Shown piece by piece: positions 8,635-17,409 of a DNA stretch of 64,000 nucleotides. Every line of letters starts with the position of its first letter. Positions within the stretch are counted from its first letter, which is position 1. The notes below the pieces were generated by a model. It was given only the letters and a program-made list of their open reading frames with translations. It was not told the origin of the DNA and ran no database searches. A program made the position numbers and the translations under genes. Source of the DNA: Candidatus Neomicrothrix sp. UBA814 (lineage in GTDB: Bacteria; Actinomycetota; Acidimicrobiia; Acidimicrobiales; Poriferisodalaceae); NCBI GenBank assembly GCA_002296525.1, contig DBIA01000021.1, forward strand, positions 248,001 to 312,000. Reading direction: 5' to 3'.

Positions 8635-9762
8635 TTATGCGTTCGATGTTTTTGCTTCGCTGTCCGATGCGAATCGAGTGCTCGGTCGTAACAAGAAGAA
8701 CAGCAACACCGCTACGCCAGCCAACGCAAAGGGCAACACTGCATCACCACTGCCCGTGAGGGTCGGCACCAACGCCACCCCAGACAAAAGCCCGGTCCAT
8801 GACCATAGAAGCAGAACCGTTCTTCGGTGACCGTGACCCATTCTTAGTAGTCGGTGATGGAGATGGTCTTTGTCAGCGGTGGCAATTCCTTCGCGTCGGT
8901 ACGCGCGTCTGAGGACGGCCAGAGCAACATCCACAAGTGGAACTCCAAGGATTAGAAAAGGAATAGCTATGGGGGCGAAGAAAAAATAGACCTGTCCACT
9001 GAATTGATCTACAACCCTTCCTCCGACCGTCATCGTGGCTGATGCCATCAAAAGACCAAGAAGGAGCGCTCCCCCATCACCCATAAAGATGCGGGCCGGA
9101 TGAAAATTGTGCGGCAAGAACCCTAGACACACGCCCAGGGTCACAAGGGCTAAGAGCGGACCTAGGTTTGCGTCGCTAATGACTCCTGCATTCTGAAGCG
9201 CGCCACTGTAGAGGTAAAAGGCTCCTGCGGCGATGGCAATTGTTCCGGCAGCAAGCCCGTCTAATCCATCAATCAAATTGACCGAATTTGCAACTACCAC
9301 GACTAGTAGAACTGTTATGAGGGTGGCCCAGTCTGCTGACAATACTACGAGTTGACCAAAAGGGACTCTGAAGTAGAAAAGGGTGACTCCGAGAACAGCG
9401 AGCAGGCTGCCAGATAGAACTTGGCCAGCTACCTTCGCCGGGGCCGAAAGTTCGCGCAAATCATCAAGGAGTCCAATCCCGAACATGACGGTTGCCGCAA
9501 CAACCACTGCTAGCGCTTCAGACGAGCCTGCAAAAACTTGAGTAAAGCCCGGTAAACGGCTAGCTACAACTAATGCAACCAAAAAGCCGACGAACATAGC
9601 TGTCCCACCACCAGTTGTGGTGGGTCGCTCATGAACACTTCGAGATTTGGGCGCAACTACGGCTCCGAGCCTCGGCGCGACAGCTGCAACGACGAAGGTG
9701 AAGAGATAGGTGACGATCGCCGAAATTCCCAACACTAAGCCATGTTGGATTGCTCTACTCAC
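8635..9762 (-). CDS. wecA: Polyprenyl-phosphate sugar-1-phosphate transferase, WecA/TagO type
   Basis: Membrane enzyme of 375 residues from the MraY/WecA family, which moves a sugar 1-phosphate (usually GlcNAc) from a UDP-sugar to undecaprenyl or decaprenyl phosphate and so starts cell-wall polymer synthesis. About ten membrane helices are present. Conserved motifs are NSVNLIDGLDGLAAG, FMGDGGALLLG and the C-terminal HLHHRLLRMGHGHR, which is typical of WecA rather than MraY. The start is a GTG. wecA directly before atp is a common actinobacterial order. The actual sugar substrate cannot be read from the sequence. Confidence 0.92.
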   Translation of the reverse strand: MSRAIQHGLVLGISAIVTYLFTFVVAAVAPRLGAVVAPKSRSVHERPTTTGGGTAMFVGFLVALVVASRLPGFTQVFAGSSEALAVVVAATVMFGIGLLDDLRELSAPAKVAGQVLSGSLLAVLGVTLFYFRVPFGQLVVLSADWATLITVLLVVVVANSVNLIDGLDGLAAGTIAIAAGAFYLYSGALQNAGVISDANLGPLLALVTLGVCLGFLPHNFHPARIFMGDGGALLLGLLMASATMTVGGRVVDQFSGQVYFFFAPIAIPFLILGVPLVDVALAVLRRAYRREGIATADKDHLHHRLLRMGHGHRRTVLLLWSWTGLLSGVALVPTLTGSGDAVLPFALAGVAVLLFFLLRPSTRFASDSEAKTSNA

Positions 9763-9886
9763 TGAGACTGCCCTACTTGCGGATCACTACAGATGCGCTC
9801 GATAACTCTTGTACCCAATCTCCAGACTAGTTACGAGTAGAGCTTATGTGACGGAGGGCTTCGCTTGACCTCGCTCGTAGGTCGAT

Positions 9887-11146
9887 TTACTCCGAATAAG
9901 GCGGAAATTCAGAGCACAAATCGGCTACCTCGGCAGCAATCGCTTTGACAGCGCTATCATCGTCTCTCTGCCGGAGGATCCGAGCTGTGAACTCGGCTAT
10001 CTGCCCCATCTCCTTAGCACCCATACCTTGCGTAGTAACTGACGCAACACCGATGCGTACCCCACTGGTGACGAACGGGGAGCGGGGGTCATCGGGAATT
10101 GTGTTGCGGTTAAGAGTCACTCCTCCGAGGTCAAGGATCTCTTGAGCTTCTTTACCCGTGAGGTCGCTATCGAAACTCCTTAAGTCAACTAGCAAGAGGT
10201 GGTTGTCAGTGCCTCCTGATACCAGTCGAAATCCTTGATTGGCTAACGCGTCAGCTAGAGCACTTGCATTGTCGACTATACGTCTGGCGTATTCCGCGAA
10301 GCCCGGGTCCAAGGCTTCCCTGAACCCGACAGCCTTAGCCAAAACCACGTGATCTAAAGGTCCGCCTTGGTTCCCTGGGAACACGGCGCTGTCGATTTTC
10401 TTAGCTAGAGATTCAGTGGAAAGAATGCATCCGCCGCGGGGGCCGCGCAAAGTTTTGTGGGTTGTAAACGTAACTACGTCAGCTAAGGGAACTGGATTAG
10501 GGTGCTGTCCACCTGCGATCAGGCCAGCTATGTGTGCAGCGTCAAACATGAAGTATGCGCCAATCTCGTCGCAGACTTTCCGGAAAGGTTCAGGATCAAT
10601 TCGTCGGGGGTAAGCGGTCGCTCCTGCAACAATGAGCTTGGGGCGTTCCGCCAGGGCAATTGATCGCATCTCTTCGTAGTCGAGGCGTTCGTCTCCTGCT
10701 GTTAGCCCATAGGAAACGAAGTTATAGAACCTACCGCTTGCGTTCACTGGCGAGCCATGAGTCAAATGCCCGCCATGGTCAAGACTCATTCCCATCACGG
10801 TGTCTCCGACATCCAGAAGCGCCATGTACACAGCAGCGTTGGCTTGCGACCCCGAGTGAGGCTGCACATTGGCATGTTCGGCACCAAAGAGTTGCTTTAC
10901 ACGATCAATCGCTAACTGTTCCGCGACATCCACATGCACGTTTCCTCCGTAATACCGTCGTTGCGGGTACCCCTCGCTGTATTTGTTCGTGAAAACACTC
11001 CCGGTGGCCTCCATCACCGCTGGTGACGCAAAGTTTTCAGATGCAATCAATTGAAGGCTCGTCATTTGACGTTCCTTCTCTTGACGGATCAGTTCGTCAA
11101 TCTGAGGGTCCGGCCCGACGGTCCAAATGGAGCTGGGAGGGGTCAT
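9887..11146 (-). CDS. glyA: Serine hydroxymethyltransferase
   Basis: PLP enzyme of 419 residues that interconverts serine and glycine while charging tetrahydrofolate with a one-carbon unit. SMDHGGHLTHG-like residues (MSLDHGGHLTHGSPVN) and the PLP lysine motif VTFTTHKTLRGPRGG are intact. The N-terminal stretch QLIASENFASPAVMEATGSV is diagnostic. An AAAGG sequence lies about 10 bases before the ATG. wecA follows after 124 bases that show no clear terminator. Confidence 0.98.
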   Translation of the reverse strand: MTPPSSIWTVGPDPQIDELIRQEKERQMTSLQLIASENFASPAVMEATGSVFTNKYSEGYPQRRYYGGNVHVDVAEQLAIDRVKQLFGAEHANVQPHSGSQANAAVYMALLDVGDTVMGMSLDHGGHLTHGSPVNASGRFYNFVSYGLTAGDERLDYEEMRSIALAERPKLIVAGATAYPRRIDPEPFRKVCDEIGAYFMFDAAHIAGLIAGGQHPNPVPLADVVTFTTHKTLRGPRGGCILSTESLAKKIDSAVFPGNQGGPLDHVVLAKAVGFREALDPGFAEYARRIVDNASALADALANQGFRLVSGGTDNHLLLVDLRSFDSDLTGKEAQEILDLGGVTLNRNTIPDDPRSPFVTSGVRIGVASVTTQGMGAKEMGQIAEFTARILRQRDDDSAVKAIAAEVADLCSEFPPYSE

Positions 11147-11220
11147 AAGTGGGCGCCTTTCGCGGTTGTCGCGGCTACTAGATCACAGCATGCCTTGAAA
11201 TGGTCTCTTGCAGGTGTTTT

Positions 11221-11679
11221 CTATTTCTCAGGTAATCCGAGGGTTTCCAGAGAGGCCAGTTTTTCGACGCGTGTTTGGTGTCGGCCACCTTCAAAAGAAG
11301 CGCTCATAAAAGCGTCGACTATGTCTAGTGCGGTCTGCTCCCCCACCATTCGCGCCCCAATACCGATGACGTTGGCGTCGTTGTGTTCCCTAGTCATGCG
11401 CGCAGTAGTCACGTCGTGGACTGTCGCTGCTCGGATTCCTGGAATCTTTCCCGCCGCCATAACAATTCCGATACCGCTACCGCAAACGACTATGCCGCGT
11501 TCCGCCTCTCCAGCGATTACGGCATTAGCAACAGCTGCGCCAAACTCGGGGTAGTCAACACGATCCAAGCTGTGAGTACCACAGTCAACTATTTGATGGT
11601 CATTCGCTACTAGATGTGCAGCTATCGTCTCTTTTAGCTCATATCCCGCGTGATCTGCGCCAACCGCAATTACAGACAC
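11221..11679 (-). CDS. rpiB: Ribose-5-phosphate isomerase B
   Basis: Isomerase of 152 residues converting ribose 5-phosphate to ribulose 5-phosphate in the pentose phosphate pathway. GADHAGYELKETI at the N-terminus and GIVVCGSGIGIVMAAGKIPG in the middle are the RpiB/LacAB signature, with the catalytic Cys in the second segment. The start is GTG, with AAGGAG eight bases before it. It lies between the PrmC-TsaC fusion gene and glyA in the same orientation. Confidence 0.95.
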   Translation of the reverse strand: MSVIAVGADHAGYELKETIAAHLVANDHQIVDCGTHSLDRVDYPEFGAAVANAVIAGEAERGIVVCGSGIGIVMAAGKIPGIRAATVHDVTTARMTREHNDANVIGIGARMVGEQTALDIVDAFMSASFEGGRHQTRVEKLASLETLGLPEK

Positions 11680-11774
11680 CCAAAGTTCTCCTTTGTTTGT
11701 GACAACGCAGCCATCTTCGCACGCGAGAACAGAATTCTCGTAACCAATTCAACCGATCGAGTGATCCGCAGTTC

Positions 11775-13250
11775 TCAGTCGTGCTTGATCTCTACAGCGC
11801 CTTCTCTTAACACGATTAGGGATTCTCCCGTAGTATCTAGCACTGTCGATGCAAGGCCTCCTTGCGAGATGCCTTCGATAACGTGGCCCGCCTCGACCGC
11901 AAGGGTGAGGGCGGCATCACGCGCATTTAACATCGTGTCGACTCCATGCAAGTTGGCGCTGGAGCCGGTAACGGGACCGGACTGGTCAATGAGCAGTCGC
12001 AACCATCCGGGGTTGGGGCATCGAACTCCCAGCGTGTCACCTCCGTGAACCGGGTCAGTTCCGTGTAGGCGTTTGGCAACGATAGTGAGTGCTCCAGGCC
12101 AATGCTCTTCAATTAGATCTCGGGCCCTTTGGTCTAACTGAACGAGTTCTTCAGCTTGCGCCACTCCACTCACCAAAACTGGAACCGGTTGATTTCTCGG
12201 ACGTTGTTTCGCGTCATATGATGCTTCAACTGCTGCTGTGTCGTCATATTTAGCCAGTAGGCCTGGAAGCGTGTCAGTGGGTGCAACGACTAAGTCACCC
12301 CTTCTGAGCGCTTCTGTAGCTGCCTCAAGGTCAGACTCAGCAACATCATCGATAGGTCGGCGAGCAGCTACTAGTCTCTGCGCTCCAGACAAATCATGAC
12401 CTATCTGCGCTGCTTCGTAGCCGCGAGATATAGCTAGCTCCCGCAGCCGCTCCGCTTGATTAGAACCGCACTCAAGGACAAGCCAGCCCCCCGGGCGTAT
12501 CCAGTTTCTGCCTTGCCGAGTCAAAATATCCAAGTGGAGAAAACCGTCTTCGCCTCCAATTAGAGCAGCCTGAGGCTCCCAGTCCTTTACAACTTTGGGC
12601 AGGTCATCATCAGGTGAAATATATGGAGGATTTGAGATCAGGAGGTCTAATTTCCCAAAGAGTTCTCCTGGCAGCGCCGCAAACCAATCACCGTGACGCA
12701 AAGAAACTCTGGCAGCGTCAGATCCCAGACCCGCAAGGTTCGATCTCGCTAAGGAGAGCGCTTCTTCAGATATATCAGTGGCGCACACTTGTGCTTGAGG
12801 TACTTCTTGTGCAATCGATAATGCTATGGCGCCACTGCCGGTTCCCAGATCGGCCACGAGAAGGTCACTTTCGCCGCCAGAACCCATTCTGTGAAGCGCA
12901 TCGATTCCGAATCCCGCTACTGACTCTGTTTCTGGGCGGGGAATCAACGCTCGTGAATCAACTGCTAGGTCCAATTGTCGGAAACCCCAGCTCCCAATCA
13001 CATATTGGAGAGGTTCTCCTGAAGCACGTCTTTGTGACATGGCATCAACTCGAGAGATAACTCGTCGAGTAACTGGTTCTTTATCTGCAAGGAGATGCTG
13101 GTCAAATCCAAAGCCGGTAGCTTCTTCAACGATTCTCCGAGCACTAATTTCCGGGTCCTCGATCCCGGCGGCTAGCAGTTGTTGCGCTATCTCATCGAGC
13201 AGTTGGCCGACAGTCAGAAATTCGTCTGATTCGCCTTCAGGTTGCGTCAT
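11775..13250 (-). CDS. Fusion of PrmC methyltransferase and TsaC/Sua5 domain
   Basis: Two enzymes in one chain of 491 residues. Residues 1 to about 297 are PrmC, which methylates the GGQ glutamine of release factors: IPRPETE, the SAM loop DLGTGSGAIALSIA and the catalytic NPPY near residue 207 are intact. Residues from about 305 are a TsaC/Sua5 domain, which makes threonylcarbamoyl-AMP for the t6A modification of tRNA: APTDTLPGL, KQRPRNQPVPVLV and GSSANLHG match its substrate-binding motifs. In other actinobacteria these are normally neighbouring genes. The ATG at 13250 overlaps the prfA stop by 14 bases and has GAGG nearby. prfA, the substrate of PrmC, is immediately upstream. Confidence 0.9.
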   Translation of the reverse strand: MTQPEGESDEFLTVGQLLDEIAQQLLAAGIEDPEISARRIVEEATGFGFDQHLLADKEPVTRRVISRVDAMSQRRASGEPLQYVIGSWGFRQLDLAVDSRALIPRPETESVAGFGIDALHRMGSGGESDLLVADLGTGSGAIALSIAQEVPQAQVCATDISEEALSLARSNLAGLGSDAARVSLRHGDWFAALPGELFGKLDLLISNPPYISPDDDLPKVVKDWEPQAALIGGEDGFLHLDILTRQGRNWIRPGGWLVLECGSNQAERLRELAISRGYEAAQIGHDLSGAQRLVAARRPIDDVAESDLEAATEALRRGDLVVAPTDTLPGLLAKYDDTAAVEASYDAKQRPRNQPVPVLVSGVAQAEELVQLDQRARDLIEEHWPGALTIVAKRLHGTDPVHGGDTLGVRCPNPGWLRLLIDQSGPVTGSSANLHGVDTMLNARDAALTLAVEAGHVIEGISQGGLASTVLDTTGESLIVLREGAVEIKHD

Positions 13251-14310
13251 TTCCAGCCTCAAGCTGTTGTTCGCGCTCATGGAGCATGAGAGGTTTGACT
13301 ACGTCATCAAGCTCTCCCGCCAACACTCGCTCCAACTTGTGAAGGGTTAAGCCAATGCGGTGATCAGTAACTCGACTTTCCTTGAAGTTGTAGGTACGGA
13401 TCTTTTCTGCTCGGCCTCCACTCTTGACCTGATCTCGTTTCTGCGCCGCTTGACTTGAGGCTTGTTCTTCTTGGTGAAGCTTGAGAAGGCGCGCTCGTAA
13501 CACTCGCAAAGCCTTAGCTTTGTTTTGAAGCTGACTCTTTTCGTCTTGCATTGAGACAACCAGGCCCGTTGGTAAGTGAGTAACCCGCACTGCTGAATCT
13601 GTTGTATTCACGGATTGACCACCAGGTCCAGAGGAGCGATAGGTATCTATTTCAAGTTCGTTTGGGTCAATGTCGACTTCGACTTCATCTGCTTCTGGAA
13701 GTACTGTCACCGCGGCCGAGGATGTATGCACTCGCCCTTGGGACTCTGTGACCGGTACGCGCTGCACCCGGTGCGGGCCTCCTTCATGCTTGAGGTGGCT
13801 CCATACAGCGTCGCCCTTCACTAAAAATGCAATGTCGGTGTATCCACCCATATCGCTGAAATGACTTCCGAGAACTTCGATAGTCCAACCCTTGGTGTTG
13901 ATGTAGGAGCGGTACATTTCAAACAGGTCACGGGCCCACAAGTTCGCCTCTTCGCCTCCCTCGGCTCCCCGTATCTCAACGATGACGTTACGGTCGTCAT
14001 TGGGGTCTCTCGGCAGCAGTAGGTAGCGAAACTTTTCCTCAAGCGATTCAGCATCTGCCAGCGCAACTGTTTCCATCTCTCGGGCTTCTAAAGCTTCGTC
14101 ACCGCTACTTGCTTCAGCCATCTCTTTGGCTGCAGCAGCATCTTCGAGAGCTGTTCGCCATGCTGCTCCAACCTCGATCATTTCGGTCAGCTGCGAATGT
14201 CGTCGACTGACTTCGACGAATCGATTGCGGTCTGATGTGACTTGAGGGTCGCCAAGCTGGGACTCAACATGAGCCAACTCTTCTTCTAGTTGCAGCAGAC
14301 GATCAAGCAC
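13237..14310 (-). CDS. prfA: Peptide chain release factor 1
   Basis: RF1, 357 residues, which terminates translation at UAA and UAG. The catalytic loop reads SSGPGGQSVNTTDSAVR. The stop-codon tripeptide is PVT in VQRVPVTESQGR, consistent with the PxT motif of RF1 and not the SPF of RF2. The GTG at 14310 is four bases after the previous gene's stop codon and gives the usual length; an open frame extends 20 codons further upstream. The Gln in GGQ is presumably methylated by the PrmC domain encoded next. Confidence 0.95.
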   Translation of the reverse strand: MLDRLLQLEEELAHVESQLGDPQVTSDRNRFVEVSRRHSQLTEMIEVGAAWRTALEDAAAAKEMAEASSGDEALEAREMETVALADAESLEEKFRYLLLPRDPNDDRNVIVEIRGAEGGEEANLWARDLFEMYRSYINTKGWTIEVLGSHFSDMGGYTDIAFLVKGDAVWSHLKHEGGPHRVQRVPVTESQGRVHTSSAAVTVLPEADEVEVDIDPNELEIDTYRSSGPGGQSVNTTDSAVRVTHLPTGLVVSMQDEKSQLQNKAKALRVLRARLLKLHQEEQASSQAAQKRDQVKSGGRAEKIRTYNFKESRVTDHRIGLTLHKLERVLAGELDDVVKPLMLHEREQQLEAGNDAT

Positions 14311-14314
14311 ACTC

Positions 14315-15325
14315 TCAGGGTACCGACGACAGCCTTGTCCATTCGCGCCATCCGTCTGGTACTGCCACAACTTTTGCCGAATCGGCTAACCGTTGGGCAA
14401 GATCCTTCAATATTTGATGCTCATCGCGTTCTGACACCACCACCATGAGGTCTGCATCCTGGTTATGCAGCAGACGCGCATCTGCGGCAAATGGAACCAA
14501 ATCGAGATCGATTCCGACAGCACAAGCTACGACCACTTCGCCTGAAGATGATCTGCCCATTGCGACCGCGGGCACGGCTTCTTTGAGATTGGTTCGTTGG
14601 ATAGGAGGAGCGACAGCGACCAGTTCCGACAAACCAATCTTTTCCGGTTGAGCTATCAGGTGGGCGCGCAACCACCTTTCTGCTCCGAGTCGGTTCAATG
14701 GGTGCGGCTCGGCTCCGGGTAAACGATGAGCGCGCACGACACTTGCGACTTGTTCGATGGCCTGCGGCGTTGGGATCGCTCCGTGCAAGAGAGCAAACGC
14801 TTCTCTGTCATGGGCACCGACCCCCACCTCGATGCGGGTTCCAACTTCATCGGAGACAATTCGGGCGACTTCGAGACCCGCTACCTCTCCAACAGTGACT
14901 CCGTGTTCGTGCACTACTTCGAGACCTGCTTGTTGAAGCACCTCAACTAATTGTGGTGCCGACACCGCGTTCACTGGTGGCAGTGGTGGCGCTGGAACGG
15001 CTCGACTTACCGAGTCTTCCCGTACATCAAAAACCTCTATAGCGCCTGTGAAGAGTGCTGCTCGTCGAGCCAATACTGCACCTTCTTGCGCGGCGAAAAG
15101 ATAAATAGCGTCAGACGGCGCACGAACCGACATAGCAAGAGCATTGCCTAAGCCTCGGTGCGCACGTTCTTCTGCAAGCACTGCAACGCTACCGTCACTG
15201 AGGTTGGCGGTAGCTCCCTCATCGGTTCCCGCTACGTCTTCTATCGAGACAGTCAAATGCTCTCCAACAAGGGATCGCAATTTCATTGCATGTAGCTGAC
15301 GACGGCGCTCGGGTTCTAACCCCAC
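14315..15325 (-). CDS. Unknown protein between rpmE and prfA
   Basis: Protein of 336 residues that I do not recognise. It has no signal peptide or membrane helix. The sequence is Ala- and Val-rich with alternating strands and helices. A Pro-rich linker at about residues 110-120 separates an N-terminal domain from a larger C-terminal domain of roughly 210 residues. The latter contains an HPLNRLGAERWLRAHL segment and a repeating VVVACAVGIDLDLVP-like strand. It starts with GTG 8 bases after rpmE and ends 4 bases before prfA, so it is co-transcribed with translation genes. A second possible start is the ATG at 15286. A ribosome- or translation-related role is suggested only by position. Confidence 0.75.
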   Translation of the reverse strand: MGLEPERRRQLHAMKLRSLVGEHLTVSIEDVAGTDEGATANLSDGSVAVLAEERAHRGLGNALAMSVRAPSDAIYLFAAQEGAVLARRAALFTGAIEVFDVREDSVSRAVPAPPLPPVNAVSAPQLVEVLQQAGLEVVHEHGVTVGEVAGLEVARIVSDEVGTRIEVGVGAHDREAFALLHGAIPTPQAIEQVASVVRAHRLPGAEPHPLNRLGAERWLRAHLIAQPEKIGLSELVAVAPPIQRTNLKEAVPAVAMGRSSSGEVVVACAVGIDLDLVPFAADARLLHNQDADLMVVVSERDEHQILKDLAQRLADSAKVVAVPDGWREWTRLSSVP

Positions 15326-15333
15326 GGGCTGGT

Positions 15334-15615
15334 TTATTCCGCAGCGGCGTCGGAGTTTTGTTCTGACCCTCGCCTACGGCCATAGCGGCGCTCGAAGCGT
15401 TCCACTCGTCCTGCGGTGTCAACGATCTTCATCTGTCCCGTGAAAAATGGGTGACTAGCGCTGGACAATTCAACGGTCACCAGCGGGTATTCGTTGCCGT
15501 CTTCCCAGACAATGGTGTCAGCTGTCTCAACCGTTGACTGAGTGATGAAAGAAAAGTCGGCTCCTGCGTCGCGAAACACGACGGGGCGGTAATTCGGGTG
15601 GATATCACTTTTCAT
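15334..15615 (-). CDS. rpmE2: Ribosomal protein bL31, type B (zinc-free)
   Basis: bL31 of 93 residues. The N-terminus MKSDIHPNYRPVVFRD and the segment SSASHPFFTGQMKIVDTAGRVERFERRYGRR are typical of the type B paralogue. No cysteine is present, so the zinc-binding site of type A is missing. A low-complexity acidic tail (GSEQNSDAAAE) follows. It occupies the conserved rho-rpmE-prfA location, where zinc-binding L31 is often found. Confidence 0.92.
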   Translation of the reverse strand: MKSDIHPNYRPVVFRDAGADFSFITQSTVETADTIVWEDGNEYPLVTVELSSASHPFFTGQMKIVDTAGRVERFERRYGRRRGSEQNSDAAAE

Positions 15616-15682
15616 GGTGGGTCCATTCTGGCGGTTGCATGAGCGAATCGCACGTTCGCGTCAACAAATAGGTTCTTATCGC

Positions 15683-17224
15683 TTATTGAGTGTCGGCCGA
15701 CCTTTTCTGGTTAGCCAAGTTGCTAAGTATTTCTTGGTTGGTCCTGGTCGACTGAATTTGATTAAGCACCCAGTCAATTGCAGAGCCCGAAACGTTTTCT
15801 TCGGTCGCTACAAGAGAGTCGGCGAGCGCTTGGCCTTCCAGCATTCGCTCCTCACCCTTGAGTCGTTGAAGCTCTCGGGTGCACGAGGCAACTACGTCGA
15901 TCGCGGGATATACCCTACGGTCAGCGGCTCGCCGATCTAGACGCACCACTGAATTAGCGGTTCCTTGTAAGGATTCGAGAATCATTTCGTCCAGACGCCA
16001 GCCTGTCTCTACCGCGGCGGTAGCGACGACCGTCAAAGAGCCACCCTCATCAAGGGCTCGCGCGGCACCGAAAAATCTTTTAGGTGGGTAGAGCGCTCCG
16101 GCAGCAACTCCTTCGACTAAGACTTTTCCATTGCCGGGTGCTACCAGGTTGTACGCACGCGCTAGCCGGCTGAGGCCGTCGACGAGGATGACAACGTCAA
16201 GTCCTTCCTCGACCATCCTTTTGGCTCTCTCTAGAGTGAGTTCCGCAACCTGGGTGTGTTCTTCTGGGGGTCGGTCGAACGTCGAAGCCAAAACTTCTCC
16301 TTCGACCACGTCAGCAATTTCCGTGACTTCTTCTGGCCGTTCATCGATGAGTAGAACAATCAGGTGGAGATCAGGGTGATTACTTTCCAGGGCCACTGCT
16401 AACTCTCGGATAGTTGAAGTTTTGCCGCATTCCGGGGGTGATATCACCAAACCGCGCTGGCCTTTGCCAATCGGCGCTACGAGGTCAATGACTCGCGCCG
16501 TTGGATTCTCCCCTCCGTCGACTTCAAGCCTTAACGGCTCGTGAGGGTGAACTGCCCTCAAGTCCTCAAAAAGTGGTCGTTCCCGACTCTCTCCTGGCTC
16601 CGCTCCATTGATTTCATCGATCTGCACCAACGCAGGGTTTTTTTCATTCCTAGCTGCTGGCCGGCTGGCGCCCTTGACAACATCACCCTTGCGCAGTCCG
16701 TGAGTTCTGACTTGTTTTGCTGCCACGTAAACATCGTCGTTGGAAGGCAACGGTCCTGTCGTGCGAAGAAATCCATATCCCTCATCACGAAGGTCCAAAA
16801 TTCCCTCGCATGGGACTGGTTCTCCCTGCCAGTTATCGTCGCGATCACGATCCCGCCCACGGCGCCGGCGACGGCGGTTACCAGGTTCACCGATACTCGG
16901 GTCATCATCTTCCCGTTGCTTAGGTGCCTCTGGTTCAGTTTCTTGATCGTCTTCAGAGGGAGCGCTGTCATCCACATCTAGGTTCTTCGATGAAGCGTCC
17001 CCAGTCGATTCGGATTCTCCCGCTGCGGGCGATCGACGAACTCTTCGGGTGGTTTCCGCAACCTGGCTATCGTCTTGCTCGGTAGACGGGCCATTCAGAA
17101 TGTCGTCGATGATGGTCGCCTTTCGGGCTCGAGGAGCCACTGCAATTCCCAAGGCACTGGCCATAGCCACTAAGTCATCACGTGACTTCGCCTCTAGCAC
17201 CGCTCGGTCTGGCTGATCTGACAT
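15683..17224 (-). CDS. rho: Transcription termination factor Rho, divergent form
   Basis: Rho hexameric RNA helicase, 513 residues. An N-terminal SAP-like helix pair (residues 1-45) is followed by an acidic and Arg-rich disordered insert (about 48-132) as in other actinobacteria. Then come the cold-shock-like RNA-binding domain (PCEGILDLRDEGYGFLR) and the RecA-like motor. The motor is unusual. The P-loop reads PPECGKTS instead of PPKAGKT, the Q-loop lacks GGVDANAL and reads EGVAAGALYPPKRFFG, and the R-loop reads LQGTAN instead of FKGTGN. LIDERPEEVTE and the Walker B aspartate (VILVDGLSRL) are kept. An AGAGGA ribosome site precedes the ATG. Confidence 0.9.
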   Translation of the reverse strand: MSDQPDRAVLEAKSRDDLVAMASALGIAVAPRARKATIIDDILNGPSTEQDDSQVAETTRRVRRSPAAGESESTGDASSKNLDVDDSAPSEDDQETEPEAPKQREDDDPSIGEPGNRRRRRRGRDRDRDDNWQGEPVPCEGILDLRDEGYGFLRTTGPLPSNDDVYVAAKQVRTHGLRKGDVVKGASRPAARNEKNPALVQIDEINGAEPGESRERPLFEDLRAVHPHEPLRLEVDGGENPTARVIDLVAPIGKGQRGLVISPPECGKTSTIRELAVALESNHPDLHLIVLLIDERPEEVTEIADVVEGEVLASTFDRPPEEHTQVAELTLERAKRMVEEGLDVVILVDGLSRLARAYNLVAPGNGKVLVEGVAAGALYPPKRFFGAARALDEGGSLTVVATAAVETGWRLDEMILESLQGTANSVVRLDRRAADRRVYPAIDVVASCTRELQRLKGEERMLEGQALADSLVATEENVSGSAIDWVLNQIQSTRTNQEILSNLANQKRSADTQ

Positions 17225-17293
17225 CTCATCCTCTTAGACTCGGGGCAGAACAACTGCGCCGGGAAGCTGTTTAAGGCCGCTCGTCGGAACCTA

Positions 17294-17309
17294 GGTGACG
17301 GCTGTCACC
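17294..17309. promoter_or_regulatory. Inverted repeat upstream of rho
   Basis: GGTGAC and GTCACC form a 6-bp stem around the loop GGCT, in the 185-base gap between thrC and rho. No T run follows on either side. It could be part of the rho leader or an operator; the sequence alone does not decide. Confidence 0.3.
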
Positions 17310-17409
17310 CGGGTCCGGCTGCTTGATTCACGAAACCACATGAGCAACCGAACGTTGCCCCCAGGCTACTCACCTAGTGCTGTTCCTCACAACGTGACCG
17401 AAATAGTCT

